This document shows, in pieces, positions 15,703 to 24,217 of a DNA stretch of 31,943 nucleotides. Numbering within the stretch: the stretch's first letter is position 1; each line of letters opens with the position of its first letter. Source of the stretch: CAZVWJ01 sp964631325 (GTDB lineage Bacteria; T1Sed10-126). The DNA is taken from positions 1 to 31,943 of the forward strand of contig CAZVWJ010000027.1 in assembly GCA_964631325.1 (NCBI GenBank), written 5' to 3'. The notes beneath the pieces are model-generated. The model made no database searches, was not told where the DNA came from, and saw only the letters and a list, made by a program, of their open reading frames with translations. A program made the translations under genes and the position numbers.

Positions 15703-17641
15703 CTGAAGAAACCTCCTCCACAGCCTTTCGCGTACGCTGGAGGTCATAACGAGCTCGCATACTTTTTGGATTAAGCTTCAACGCTTTCTGCAAATGTTGT
15801 TCGGCCCGCCGGTAAAGACCCTTGTTATACAGGACATAACCCAAAGCGGTTTGGATCCGGGGATTTGGCCGGGAATACTCAAGCGCTTTCTCCAGAGCGG
15901 AGAGGGCCTGATCCCAGAATTCTCTCTGCAAAAAAACAAGACTCAAATTATAAAAGCTCTCCGGCAATTTTTCCAACTGAATGGATTCCCTGAATTTTTT
16001 AACGGCCGCGTTATAATTTCCAAGTCGCATTTCAATATTTCCCAGGTTCTGCAGAATAATAGCCTTTCGCCGCTTCTGATCGGTTTTTTGCAACAATTCC
16101 TGGTAACGTTCCCGGGCAGCCTCCATTTTTCCCCACTGGTAATCAATATGCCCCACCATGTAATCTGCCATAAAATGTTCCGGTTTTTGTTTCCAAATCT
16201 GCTGAAACTCCCGGCGGGCCGCTTTTCTCCTTCCCGCCCAATAGAGAGCCCGGGCAAGCCCTTCACGATAGATGATGGAATTAGACCTGGCAGCCAGCGC
16301 GGTACGAAATTCAGAGATGGCTTCCTGAAAGTTCTCTACCCTGAAATAAGCTACTCCCAGGTTATAACGAGTTTCGTGATCCTCGGGAGCAAGTTTTATA
16401 ACGTTTTTAAAAGCCGGGATTGCGTTTCGCGGTTTTCCCTGTTCCAGCCATAATTCCCCCACCCGGCGAAAAATTTGCTGTTGAAATTGTTCACCGGGTT
16501 CAGTCTCCATAACCTGCCTGTAATAATCCAGGGCATTCTGTGATTGACCCACCAATTCGTAGAGACGCCCCACCGCATAGATAAGCCGGGGTTCTGTCCC
16601 CCCTCGGTCCAGAGCTTCACTGTAAGCCTTAATCGCCCGGTCCCACTGAGAGGTTTGTTGCAATAGGTAACCAAGCTGAACGAGACTATCTACACTTGCC
16701 AAATTTTCTTCCCGGGCTTGATTCAGAGTTTGAATCGCAGCCGAGGTCTCCCCGGCTTCCTGCTGAGCCAGGGCCAGGTTATAAAAAGCTTTAGAAGTAG
16801 ACTTAACTTGCCGGGCTCGTTGAAACTCTTCCACAGCACTGGCAACTTGTTGATCTTCCAGATAAAGTTGACCGAGGTTCAAAGCCAGTCGATATTTATC
16901 CGTTTCCGGTAGTGAATACTCCCGGGCCTGTCTGTAATCCTCCAGGGCTTCAACTACTTTCTCCTGTTTTTGATAGACCAATCCCCGATTAATTAATAAG
17001 GAGGCTTCCTCTCCTTCCTTTTCTAAGCCCCTGGTATAATCAGCGACAGCAGAGTCGTAGCGACCCTTTTCAAAATAGTAATTTCCCCGGGCCAGGAAAA
17101 AAACGGGCCGATTATCAAGCTGAATTGCCGTGGTGAAATCTTGCAAGGCCCGGGTGTCCTGGTTCAGGGCTTTCCGGACCCGCCCACGACGATAAAATAT
17201 TTCCGGATAGGTATCCTTAATTGAAAGAGCAAAATTATAGAGTTTAAGGGCCCGTTTATGCTCTCCCCGGCGGGCATTAATGTCCCCTAAAAAGCGGTAG
17301 GAAAGCACAGCAAAACGATCCTTGCCGGCCGCTGACAACACCCGTCTATATTTAAACGCCGCCGCCTCGTAATTACCGGCCTTGTGATCAGTTTGAGCAG
17401 CTTGAAACAATTCTCGCTGGCGCTGTTCACTGCGGCCCATCTGTTCCCGTAATTCCTCGGGAAGCACAACCTCAGTTTTAACTTCCGGTTTCTTAGCCGG
17501 TTCTTCCGCTGAAGGCTTTTTACCAGGTCCCGGGGGGGGAGCAATCAACTGAGAGGCTATCAACCGATAAGCGAGATAACCCCCGGCAACGAGGGCAGCA
17601 AAAGATAAGAGCAGAATTACGAGCTGAATTTTCGAACGCAT
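15695..17641 (-). CDS. membrane-anchored tetratricopeptide repeat protein
   Basis: The 648-residue protein has one N-terminal membrane segment (about 7-29) and a Pro/Lys/Glu-rich linker (about 36-62). An array of roughly a dozen or more TPR units follows to the C-terminus (repeated A-x-x-x-Y-x-x-A-L patterns such as NYEAAAFKYRRVL and NYNAAVKKFRESI). TPR arrays bind other proteins, so this is probably a scaffold on the outer face of the inner membrane or facing the cytoplasm. Its ATG directly abuts the nusB stop codon and its end overlaps gmhA, placing it firmly in the ftsY-rib-nusB cluster. No specific function can be read. Confidence 0.85.
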   Translation of the reverse strand: MRSKIQLVILLLSFAALVAGGYLAYRLIASQLIAPPPGPGKKPSAEEPAKKPEVKTEVVLPEELREQMGRSEQRQRELFQAAQTDHKAGNYEAAAFKYRRVLSAAGKDRFAVLSYRFLGDINARRGEHKRALKLYNFALSIKDTYPEIFYRRGRVRKALNQDTRALQDFTTAIQLDNRPVFFLARGNYYFEKGRYDSAVADYTRGLEKEGEEASLLINRGLVYQKQEKVVEALEDYRQAREYSLPETDKYRLALNLGQLYLEDQQVASAVEEFQRARQVKSTSKAFYNLALAQQEAGETSAAIQTLNQAREENLASVDSLVQLGYLLQQTSQWDRAIKAYSEALDRGGTEPRLIYAVGRLYELVGQSQNALDYYRQVMETEPGEQFQQQIFRRVGELWLEQGKPRNAIPAFKNVIKLAPEDHETRYNLGVAYFRVENFQEAISEFRTALAARSNSIIYREGLARALYWAGRRKAARREFQQIWKQKPEHFMADYMVGHIDYQWGKMEAARERYQELLQKTDQKRRKAIILQNLGNIEMRLGNYNAAVKKFRESIQLEKLPESFYNLSLVFLQREFWDQALSALEKALEYSRPNPRIQTALGYVLYNKGLYRRAEQHLQKALKLNPKSMRARYDLQRTRKAVEEVSSDE

Positions 17642-18001
17642 TTACTTAGCCTCGGCTTTAAAATTATCCAGGATACCATTAACAAACGAAGCAGTTCCCT
17701 CATCTCCGTATTTTTTGGCCAGCTCCACTGCTTCATTGATTACAACTGCTTTGCCGGTATCCATCCACAGAATTTCATAAAGTCCCATTCGAAGTAAAAC
17801 TTTTTCTACGGGAAAAATTCGATCCAGACGCCAATCTTCCAGGTGCTCCTCTAATCGCTCATCAATTTCAGCCTGATTTTCTCGGGTGCCCCGAACCAAT
17901 TTACTTGTAAAATCAACCCGGGGCTCCGGCGTGTATTTCCCTGCAACTTCTTCGGCATAGAGGGCTTTAAAAGCCTCTTCGCGATTTTTCTTTCTCGACA
18001 T
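17642..18001 (-). CDS. nusB: transcription antitermination factor NusB
   Basis: The 119-residue protein is a short but complete NusB. It has an N-terminal REEAFKALYAEE helix, the central VEKVLLRMGLYEIL segment, and the family signature INEAVELAKKYGDEGTASFVNGIL near the C-terminus. It binds boxA RNA with NusE to allow rRNA antitermination. It lies 7 bases after ribH, a linkage seen in many bacteria, and directly abuts the TPR gene. Confidence 0.93.
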   Translation of the reverse strand: MSRKKNREEAFKALYAEEVAGKYTPEPRVDFTSKLVRGTRENQAEIDERLEEHLEDWRLDRIFPVEKVLLRMGLYEILWMDTGKAVVINEAVELAKKYGDEGTASFVNGILDNFKAEAK

Positions 18002-18008
18002 CCCGGGC

Positions 18009-18473
18009 CTACAACGACTGATAGACAGCAGTTTGCTGAACGAGAGCCCGGGCTGCTTCCGCCCCCTTGTTTCCGGCTTTCACCCCGGCCCGATCCACTG
18101 CTTGTTCCAGTGTATCCGCAGTAATAACTCCAAATACCACCGGGATCTCCGAACTATAATTGAGCTTTCCCACTCCGCGGGTAACTTCCGAAGAAACGTA
18201 TTCGAAGTGAGCGGTCTCGCCCCGAACCACAGCTCCCAGGCAAATGATTCCGTCATATTTACCGGTCGCGGCCATTTTTCGAGCCAGGCCGGGTATTTCA
18301 AAACTACCCGGAGACCGGCAGATTGTAATTGCTTCGGGATCGACTCCACACTTTTCCAGTGTCTCAATTGTTCCCCGTTTTAATTGACCGGTAATAAAAT
18401 CATTAAACTCAGCCAGGACAATCCCAACTGTTAAATCACTTCCTTCGTAAGTTCCTTTGATTTCTTCAACCAC
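18009..18473 (-). CDS. ribH: 6,7-dimethyl-8-ribityllumazine synthase
   Basis: The 154-residue enzyme condenses 5-amino-6-ribitylaminouracil with dihydroxybutanone phosphate to form lumazine. Conserved signatures are GSFEIP (about 56-61), GAVVRGETAHFEYV with the catalytic His (about 81-94), and FGVITADTLEQAVDRAG near the C-terminus. The start is GTG, 6 bases after the ribBA stop; the ribosome binding site overlaps the ribBA end. It lies between ribBA and nusB. Confidence 0.95.
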   Translation of the reverse strand: MVEEIKGTYEGSDLTVGIVLAEFNDFITGQLKRGTIETLEKCGVDPEAITICRSPGSFEIPGLARKMAATGKYDGIICLGAVVRGETAHFEYVSSEVTRGVGKLNYSSEIPVVFGVITADTLEQAVDRAGVKAGNKGAEAARALVQQTAVYQSL

Positions 18474-18479
18474 GGCTAC

Positions 18480-19706
18480 TCATCCTTCCTTGACTTGATT
18501 TAAAATATGACCCATCTTACTTTTCTTAGTATGCAAATACTCTTCGTTTTCCTCGGTCGGTTCAACTTCAAGACCGACTCGCTCGGTAATTTTTAAACCA
18601 TATCCCTCCAGTCCTACAACTTTTCGCGGATTGTTAGTTAAAAGTTCAATCGTAGAAAGCCCCAGGTCTTCGAGGATCTGAGCTCCAATCCCATAATCCC
18701 GTAAATCAGGTTTAAAACCCAGGGCCTTGTTAGCTTCAACCGTATCAAGCCCCTGGTCCTGCAGGTTATATGCTTCAATTTTATTACAGAGCCCAATTCC
18801 TCTTCCCTCCTGGGTCAAATAGAGGATAACACCCTGGCCGCGGGATTCAATCATTTCCAGGGACTTATGTAACTGGGCCTGGCAATCACAACGCCGGCTC
18901 CCGAAAACGTCTCCGGTCAAACACTGGGAGTGGACCCGGACCAGTACTTCTTCCTTCCCTTCAACCGCCCCTTTGATAACCGCCAGGTGTTCACGTCCCT
19001 GCAATTTGTCCCGGTAACCAATTGCGCGAAACTTACCAGAACTCGTGGGCAGCTCCGACTCACTGGTTTTTTCAATATGCCTCTCGGTTCGACGCCGGTA
19101 ACGAATCAGCGCTTCGATTGAAATTATTTCCAGGTCGTGTTCCGCGGCTAACTCACACAATTCCCGCCGCCTGGCCATTGTCCCATCCTCACTCATTATT
19201 TCACAAACAACACCGGCCGGCCGCAATCCGGCAAGCCTGGCCAGGTCCACTGCTGCCTCCGTGTGGCCGGCGCGGCGGAGAACTCCCCCGTTTTCGGCCC
19301 GCAGCGGAAAAATATGGCCGGGGCGCTGAAAATCATCCGGCTGACTCTCCGGATTAACGGCTTTCTGAATCGTCCCCGCCCGGTCATAGGCACTAATTCC
19401 CGTGCTGGTCTCCTCTTTAGCATCTATTGAGACAGTAAAACCGGTTTCAAGGTGATCCGTGTTATCGGGAACCATACTGGGCAACTGCAGTCGTTCAAGA
19501 TCCTGCTCAACCATCGGCAGACAGATTAAGCCCCGACCTTCCTTGGTCATAAAATTAATTGCCTCGGGGGTGACTTTTTCCGCAGCAATTACCAGGTCTC
19601 CCTCATTTTCCCGCCCTTCATCGTCCACCACAATCACCATTTCGCCGGACCTGATTGATTCCAGAGCCGACTCCACCGCAGATATCTGCTCTTCCTCACC
19701 GGGCAT
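18480..19706 (-). CDS. ribBA: bifunctional dihydroxybutanone-phosphate synthase / GTP cyclohydrolase II
   Basis: This 408-residue fusion performs the two entry reactions of riboflavin synthesis. The N-terminal RibB half has DDEGRENEGDLVIAA, GHIFPLRA and GHTEAAVDLARLAG. The C-terminal RibA half has the zinc cysteines (CLTGDVFGSRRCDC), TQEGRGIGL and NNPRKVVGL. The frame is open to 19811, but GGAGG about 9 bases before ATG 19704-19706 and the normal RibB N-terminus (MPGEEEQISAVESAL) fix the start. It overlaps the end of ribE by 11 bases, so the two are translationally linked. Confidence 0.95.
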   Translation of the reverse strand: MPGEEEQISAVESALESIRSGEMVIVVDDEGRENEGDLVIAAEKVTPEAINFMTKEGRGLICLPMVEQDLERLQLPSMVPDNTDHLETGFTVSIDAKEETSTGISAYDRAGTIQKAVNPESQPDDFQRPGHIFPLRAENGGVLRRAGHTEAAVDLARLAGLRPAGVVCEIMSEDGTMARRRELCELAAEHDLEIISIEALIRYRRRTERHIEKTSESELPTSSGKFRAIGYRDKLQGREHLAVIKGAVEGKEEVLVRVHSQCLTGDVFGSRRCDCQAQLHKSLEMIESRGQGVILYLTQEGRGIGLCNKIEAYNLQDQGLDTVEANKALGFKPDLRDYGIGAQILEDLGLSTIELLTNNPRKVVGLEGYGLKITERVGLEVEPTEENEEYLHTKKSKMGHILNQVKEG

Positions 19707-20361
19707 TGTAATCGCCTCCGGAAAAAGAAGCAAAAAGCTGTTCCTTATCGAGTTTATCCTGGCTCGTCCCCGACTGCCAAAAATTATAGAGATAGCGAGC
19801 CAGTAAATCAACTTCCAGGTTCATCGCATCCCCCGGTTTCCGCCGGTTTAGGATAGTATTCTCAAAGGTATACGGAACAATTTTAGTAGTGAAAAATTCT
19901 TCTTCCACCCGGTTGACCGTGAGGCTAATCCCATCCAGGGCCACGGATCCTTTTCGGGCCAGAAACGGGGCCAGTTTTTCCGGGTAACTGAACCGGAAAC
20001 CGTGTTCGCAACCCTTTTTAGAAATGTTTAAAACATCCACGGTTCCATCAACGTGACCGGAAACAAAATGGCCATCAAGGGGAGTCCCCGGAGTTAAAGC
20101 CGGTTCAAGGTTAACTTTTGTGCCCCGGGCCAGAGTAGAAAAAGTTGTCCGTTCCACTGTTTCAGAGCTCACATCGACCTCGACCACCGGTTCCCTGACC
20201 GAAGTAACCGTAAGACAGACGCCGTTCACCGCCAGGCTCATTCCAGGTTCGAGAGAAATATCTTCATTCGAACCAAATTCAATTGAAAGGGTCAGCCCCC
20301 CCCCACTTGCCGGTTTACTTCCCTGAATTACGCCTACTGTTTTAATTATTCCGGTGAACAA
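19696..20361 (-). CDS. ribE: riboflavin synthase, alpha subunit
   Basis: The 221-residue enzyme dismutates two lumazines to riboflavin. It shows the expected internal duplication: FTGII at the N-terminus, SLAVNGVCLTV in the first barrel and GSVALDGISLTVN in the second. HFVSGHVDGT marks the second half. The start is TTG, the only codon giving the standard FTGIIKTVG beginning, with GAGAGG about 8 bases upstream. It lies 233 bases after ribD, a gap largely occupied by MITE B, and overlaps ribBA. Confidence 0.94.
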   Translation of the reverse strand: MFTGIIKTVGVIQGSKPASGGGLTLSIEFGSNEDISLEPGMSLAVNGVCLTVTSVREPVVEVDVSSETVERTTFSTLARGTKVNLEPALTPGTPLDGHFVSGHVDGTVDVLNISKKGCEHGFRFSYPEKLAPFLARKGSVALDGISLTVNRVEEEFFTTKIVPYTFENTILNRRKPGDAMNLEVDLLARYLYNFWQSGTSQDKLDKEQLFASFSGGDYNAR

Positions 20362-20405
20362 CTTAATCGCCTCTCGTAGTTAAAACTGTTCTCTAAAAAA
20401 ATATC

Positions 20406-20506
20406 TTAACTATTCACCTAATCTTTTCCCCCTGACGGGGGAAAATTCTGACGTACACAGGGCAAACCCTCTCCCACCAGGGGAGAGGGAATAGATGAGT
20501 AGTTAC
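20406..20506. mobile_element. MITE B (101 bp), inserted between ribD and ribE
   Basis: The left end TTAACTATTCACCTA (20406-20420) and right end TAGATGAGTAGTTAC (20492-20506) are inverted with three mismatches. The 8-bp flanks AAAATATC (20398-20405 and 20507-20514) are identical, a perfect target duplication. The interior contains only hairpins (CCCCCTGACGGGGG and CCCTCTCCCACCAGGGGAGAGGG) and no gene. Confidence 0.88.
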
Positions 20507-20594
20507 AAAATATCTTAACAGAGTTATTGTTCTTCGTTTAAGCCACAAGTAATAATTGTATCCTCATTTCCGCCGGAGACAAAAGTAAAAACAG

Positions 20595-21746
20595 CTACTG
20601 ACTGAAACCATCCTCGGGAAAATTAAGAACAAACCCGGATTTACGCAAAGATTGTTGAAAAATACGGCGAATGTAAACATCATCTCCGAACTGCTTGTGC
20701 TCAACCAACCGGGCCCGTGGAGAATTATAAACTTCTGCCGGCGGTTCCGGTAGCCCGGAAGCCGGAATTCCTTCACCTAAAAAATGTCCACAGTAAAAAA
20801 GGTGCACTTCGTTCAAATAATTATTCGCCAGTAAATCCCCGATTAACTGGCCTCCACCTTCAACCAGGATCCGGCCAACTCCATTTTTCTGCAGCCGCGC
20901 CAGGACCTGGTGCCAGATAAATTTATTCTCTTCCAGGTCTGAGCCGAGGACGGTTACGCCTCTTTTTTCAAGCTTTTTCTTAAGTTTTGAGTCAAGACCG
21001 GGGGGGGCAACAAGAATAGTTTCATCCGCCCGCTCGGAAAACAGGGGGGTGGAAAGGGGAATGGATTCGGGCCGGCGAGTAACCACTACTGCCAGGGGTT
21101 GAATAGGCGAATCCGTAACTCGATCAGTCAGCCGGGGATCATCCCGGCGCACTGTTTCCGCTCCGACCATGACCGCATCCACCCGGGCTCTTAACTGATG
21201 GGTGTAGTTTCGACTTTGCTTGCCACTGAGCCACTGGCTGTGGTGTTCAGAAGTGGCAATATAGCCATCAGCGGAAAGAGCAAGTTTGGCCTCCAACCAG
21301 GGGTTACCCGACTGTTGATGGTAAAAATAAGCCCGGTTAAGCCAGCGATACTCTGATCTCAAAAGGGGAAACTCCACCGTAATTCCAGCTCGTTTCAGGG
21401 CTTTAAGTCCCTCTCCCTGAACTGCGGGATGTGGATCTTCGTGGGCAATCACCACTTTTTCTATCCCGGCCTCAATAATTCTATCCAGGCAGGGCGGTGT
21501 TTTCCCTTGATGAATACATGGTTCAAGCGTGCAATAAAGTTCGGCTCCCGTCGGATCACCTTCAAATTCAGCCAGCAACCGGGCTTCAGCGTGCAGATCA
21601 CCATAACGAGTGTGGGCACCCGTAGCCAGAAGTTCTCCGTCTCGAACCAGGGCTGCACCGACCAACGGATTAGTACCGGTCTGACCGGCTCCTTTCCGGG
21701 CTTCTTCAAACAAAATTCGCATTATATCCCTTTTTTCTTCGATCAT
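20595..21746 (-). CDS. ribD: bifunctional diaminohydroxyphosphoribosylaminopyrimidine deaminase / reductase
   Basis: The 383-residue enzyme performs the second and third steps of riboflavin synthesis. The N-terminal deaminase has the zinc motifs LHAEARLL and TLEPCIHQGKTPPC. The C-terminal reductase has LALSADGYIA, MVGAETVRRDDPRLT and ILVEGGGQLIGDLL. The ATG at 21744-21746 follows GAGG by about 9 bases; a second Met at residue 9 is a weaker alternative. It begins 11 bases after ftsY, and no FMN riboswitch is seen in front of it. The tail of about 25 residues after YIRRIFQ is slightly longer than usual. Confidence 0.94.
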   Translation of the reverse strand: MIEEKRDIMRILFEEARKGAGQTGTNPLVGAALVRDGELLATGAHTRYGDLHAEARLLAEFEGDPTGAELYCTLEPCIHQGKTPPCLDRIIEAGIEKVVIAHEDPHPAVQGEGLKALKRAGITVEFPLLRSEYRWLNRAYFYHQQSGNPWLEAKLALSADGYIATSEHHSQWLSGKQSRNYTHQLRARVDAVMVGAETVRRDDPRLTDRVTDSPIQPLAVVVTRRPESIPLSTPLFSERADETILVAPPGLDSKLKKKLEKRGVTVLGSDLEENKFIWHQVLARLQKNGVGRILVEGGGQLIGDLLANNYLNEVHLFYCGHFLGEGIPASGLPEPPAEVYNSPRARLVEHKQFGDDVYIRRIFQQSLRKSGFVLNFPEDGFSQ

Positions 21747-21757
21747 TTTAAATCGCC

Positions 21758-22672
21758 TCAGGCAAATTCTTCCGCAAACAATGCGTCGCAGTAAACATCC
21801 GGTTCAAAAAGGGCAACGTCCTCGAGGGTCTCTCCGGTTCCCACGAGTTTAATCGGGACCTCCAGTTCATCCGCCACGGAGAGAGCGATGCCACCCCGGG
21901 CTGTACTATCAAGTTTAGTTAGAAACAGACCGGTTACCGGGAGCTTCTCGGCAAAAGCTTCCACCTGGTGAAGCCCATTTTGACCGGTGGAAGCATCCAG
22001 GACAAGCAAGGTCTCCACCGGTGCACCTTCTTTTTTTTCCGTCGTAATCCGGTACATTTTTTGCAACTGTTCCATCAAATCGCCACGGGTATGAAGCCGA
22101 CCGGCAGTATCGACGAATAAGTAATCTACGTCACGTTGCACGGCCGCCTCCAGGGCATCATACACAACCGCAGTCGGATCTCCACCTTTTTGATGGGAGA
22201 TAACTTCAACTCCCACCATTTCACCCCATTTTTCCAGTTGTTCAATCGCCGCCGCACGAAACGTATCCGCCGCGGCAAAAATTACTTCTCCCTCTAATTG
22301 TGACGCCAGTTTGGCCATACTTGTGGTTTTTCCACTTCCATTAACGCCGACGAAAAAATAGACAGAGGGAGGCGTTGAACTTCTATCCAGATCTATTTCC
22401 CCGGCCCGGCTAAAAATTTCCTGGATTTTCTGCCGTAAATACTTTTCCCCGTCTTCTACGTCAGGATCAGAGCGCAGTGGTTCCAGTAATTTTTCTACGG
22501 TCACCAGGCTAACATCGCTCTTCAGTAAAGCAGCCTCCAGGTCCTCAATTGCCCGCTGATCCACTCCGGAACCCGGCCAGACTTTCTTTACTCCCTGCCG
22601 GAATTTATTCAGAGCATTCTTGAATTTTTCCTTATTTTCCTGTTCAGTTTCAGAACTACTGAAAAATCCCAA
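21758..22672 (-). CDS. ftsY: signal recognition particle receptor FtsY
   Basis: The 304-residue GTPase docks SRP-ribosome complexes at the membrane. It contains the N domain followed by the G domain: GVNGSGKTTS (P-loop, about 113-122), DTFRAAA, DTAGR and TKLDSTARGG. It is the short form with no acidic A domain. The start is TTG, with GGAGGG 7 bases upstream. It is the first gene of the minus-strand riboflavin cluster, divergent from the degenerate GGDEF gene. Confidence 0.94.
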   Translation of the reverse strand: MGFFSSSETEQENKEKFKNALNKFRQGVKKVWPGSGVDQRAIEDLEAALLKSDVSLVTVEKLLEPLRSDPDVEDGEKYLRQKIQEIFSRAGEIDLDRSSTPPSVYFFVGVNGSGKTTSMAKLASQLEGEVIFAAADTFRAAAIEQLEKWGEMVGVEVISHQKGGDPTAVVYDALEAAVQRDVDYLFVDTAGRLHTRGDLMEQLQKMYRITTEKKEGAPVETLLVLDASTGQNGLHQVEAFAEKLPVTGLFLTKLDSTARGGIALSVADELEVPIKLVGTGETLEDVALFEPDVYCDALFAEEFA

Positions 22673-22697
22673 ACTAAACCCTCCGTAACTTCAATTG

Positions 22698-22726
22698 TTG
22701 ATTCTATTGAAAAACAATTATATAAA
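22698..22726 (+). promoter_or_regulatory. candidate sigma-70-type promoter for the GGDEF-like gene
   Basis: TTGATT (22698-22703), a 17-base spacer and TATAAA (22721-22726) fit a housekeeping promoter at 4/6 and 5/6. It lies in the 74 to 134-base divergent gap between ftsY and the GGDEF-like gene. An ATTGTT/AACAAT inverted repeat overlaps the spacer. Confidence 0.45.
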
Positions 22727-22806
22727 AGCAAAAGACCAGTTGCCAGTTGACAACTGATATGAAAGAATATTTTCGTGGTTCTGATTTTTTTTATCAGGTG
22801 AAGCTA

Positions 22807-24165
22807 ATGTCAGAATTTGACAGAGAATTTTTGTTCGAATTATTAGAAAACGCTGAAGACCTCGAACAGTTCTATTCAATTGTCCAGGATTGGTTTTCCC
22901 AAAACCTTGAAGTCAAGCCACTTGTTTTCTACCGTCCCTCCCCGCTTGTGGATCTTCCAAACAACCAGTTCACCGAAACAGAACCAATTCTACTTAAAGG
23001 AGAACCTGATGAATTTCCCGGCAAAAAAACATTAAAGGAACTGGTCTCTCAGCAGGACGAAAATACAGATTATTACTTAACTGAATTCAAAGACGGCGAG
23101 CACTGGTATGGCGCTCTCGCTCACCAGAACCCTGAAATTAAAATCTCAGCAGAACAAAAACAGCTATGGCATCGAACTTTTCGACTTGGTATTTCTTATA
23201 AATATCAATCTCAACTGGCTCAACTTGGTGAATGGGCACAAACCAGTTTTCAATTTGAGTATAAAGCTCAAAAAATTGCCAATTATTTTCTCCGACAATT
23301 GGGTAACCTGTTCAGTTCTGATGATACTGGTTATTACATCCCCCGGGGAAATAACTACCAGTTAAAAGTTCATACGGGTTTTTCAATCGACGAAATTCCT
23401 CGACGGCGAACTATCCCGAGAAAACAAATCCAAGAGGTCCAGTTAGAAGAAGAAATCTTTGTCAGATCCGAAGCTAACTCCGGAAAAGAACGGATTTATA
23501 TTCCTCTCCAGATTCACCAGCATCGAATTGGGTTGATAGCTATTTTCAGCCCTGAAGAACAAGATATCGACTCAAAATTTCTTCGAGAGCAGGTTAATTT
23601 ACTTGCTTCCCTGGCCAGCTCACATTTACATGATATTTCACTCGGGCAGGCCAGCAAGAAAAAGATACTTCATGACGAATTAACCGGGTTAAAAACCGAG
23701 GACTACTTCAAAGATCGTATCCGGGAAGAAATAGCCCGGGGGAAAAGATACAACACTCCCTGCTCTCTTCTTTTGCTGGACATTGATAATTTTTCGGGAA
23801 TCAATGACGATTATGGATACAGTACAGGCGATACGATCTTGAGGGAAATCGGTGAATTAATCCACAACAGCTTTCGCACCGTTGATATTGCCTGCCGCTT
23901 CACCAACGATAACTTCGGGCTTCTTTTTACAAATACTCCGCTGGCTGCTGCTGACAACGCAGCCCACCGTCTTCAGAAGTTGGTGGAAGATCCGATTTTC
24001 TTTACCGAAGAAGACAGTATAAATATAAATTTCAGTGGCGGGCTGGCCGGTTATCCCGAAGACGGCGAAAATCCTGCCGATATATTAAAACAGGCTCAAC
24101 TGGCTCTTTACCAGGCCAAACAGACAGGGAAAAACAGAATTTACTCCACGCAGGACCTCTCGTAA
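22807..24165 (+). CDS. GGDEF-domain protein with degenerate active site (probable c-di-GMP receptor)
   Basis: The GGDEF domain is recognisable from LLLDIDNFSGINDDYGYSTGD onward. The signature that should be GGDEF reads TNDNF (codons 23902-23916), so cyclase activity is very unlikely. The inhibitory-site RxxD is kept as RTVD (23875-23886), exactly five residues before, so the domain may still bind c-di-GMP. The N-terminal part (about 270 residues) is soluble and has a GAF-like portion before the GGDEF domain; its ligand is unknown. There are no membrane segments. I prefer the ATG at 22807, which has AGGTG 6 bases upstream. The frame is open from TTG 22747, and ATG 22759 is an alternative without a ribosome binding site. 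Confidence 0.85.
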   Translation: MSEFDREFLFELLENAEDLEQFYSIVQDWFSQNLEVKPLVFYRPSPLVDLPNNQFTETEPILLKGEPDEFPGKKTLKELVSQQDENTDYYLTEFKDGEHWYGALAHQNPEIKISAEQKQLWHRTFRLGISYKYQSQLAQLGEWAQTSFQFEYKAQKIANYFLRQLGNLFSSDDTGYYIPRGNNYQLKVHTGFSIDEIPRRRTIPRKQIQEVQLEEEIFVRSEANSGKERIYIPLQIHQHRIGLIAIFSPEEQDIDSKFLREQVNLLASLASSHLHDISLGQASKKKILHDELTGLKTEDYFKDRIREEIARGKRYNTPCSLLLLDIDNFSGINDDYGYSTGDTILREIGELIHNSFRTVDIACRFTNDNFGLLFTNTPLAAADNAAHRLQKLVEDPIFFTEEDSININFSGGLAGYPEDGENPADILKQAQLALYQAKQTGKNRIYSTQDLS

Positions 24166-24217
24166 ACTCGTAAATAAACCTACAATAAACCTACCTCAAA
24201 AAATTATTAAACGTAAT

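Noticed and set aside
15794..16453. Plus-strand frame of about 219 residues opposite the TPR gene
   Set aside because: It lies wholly within the TPR coding region in antisense, with no start context or domain.
20520..20594. Possible FMN riboswitch in the ribD-ribE gap
   Set aside because: No RFN-element conserved segments are visible, and the gap is explained by the MITE insertion.
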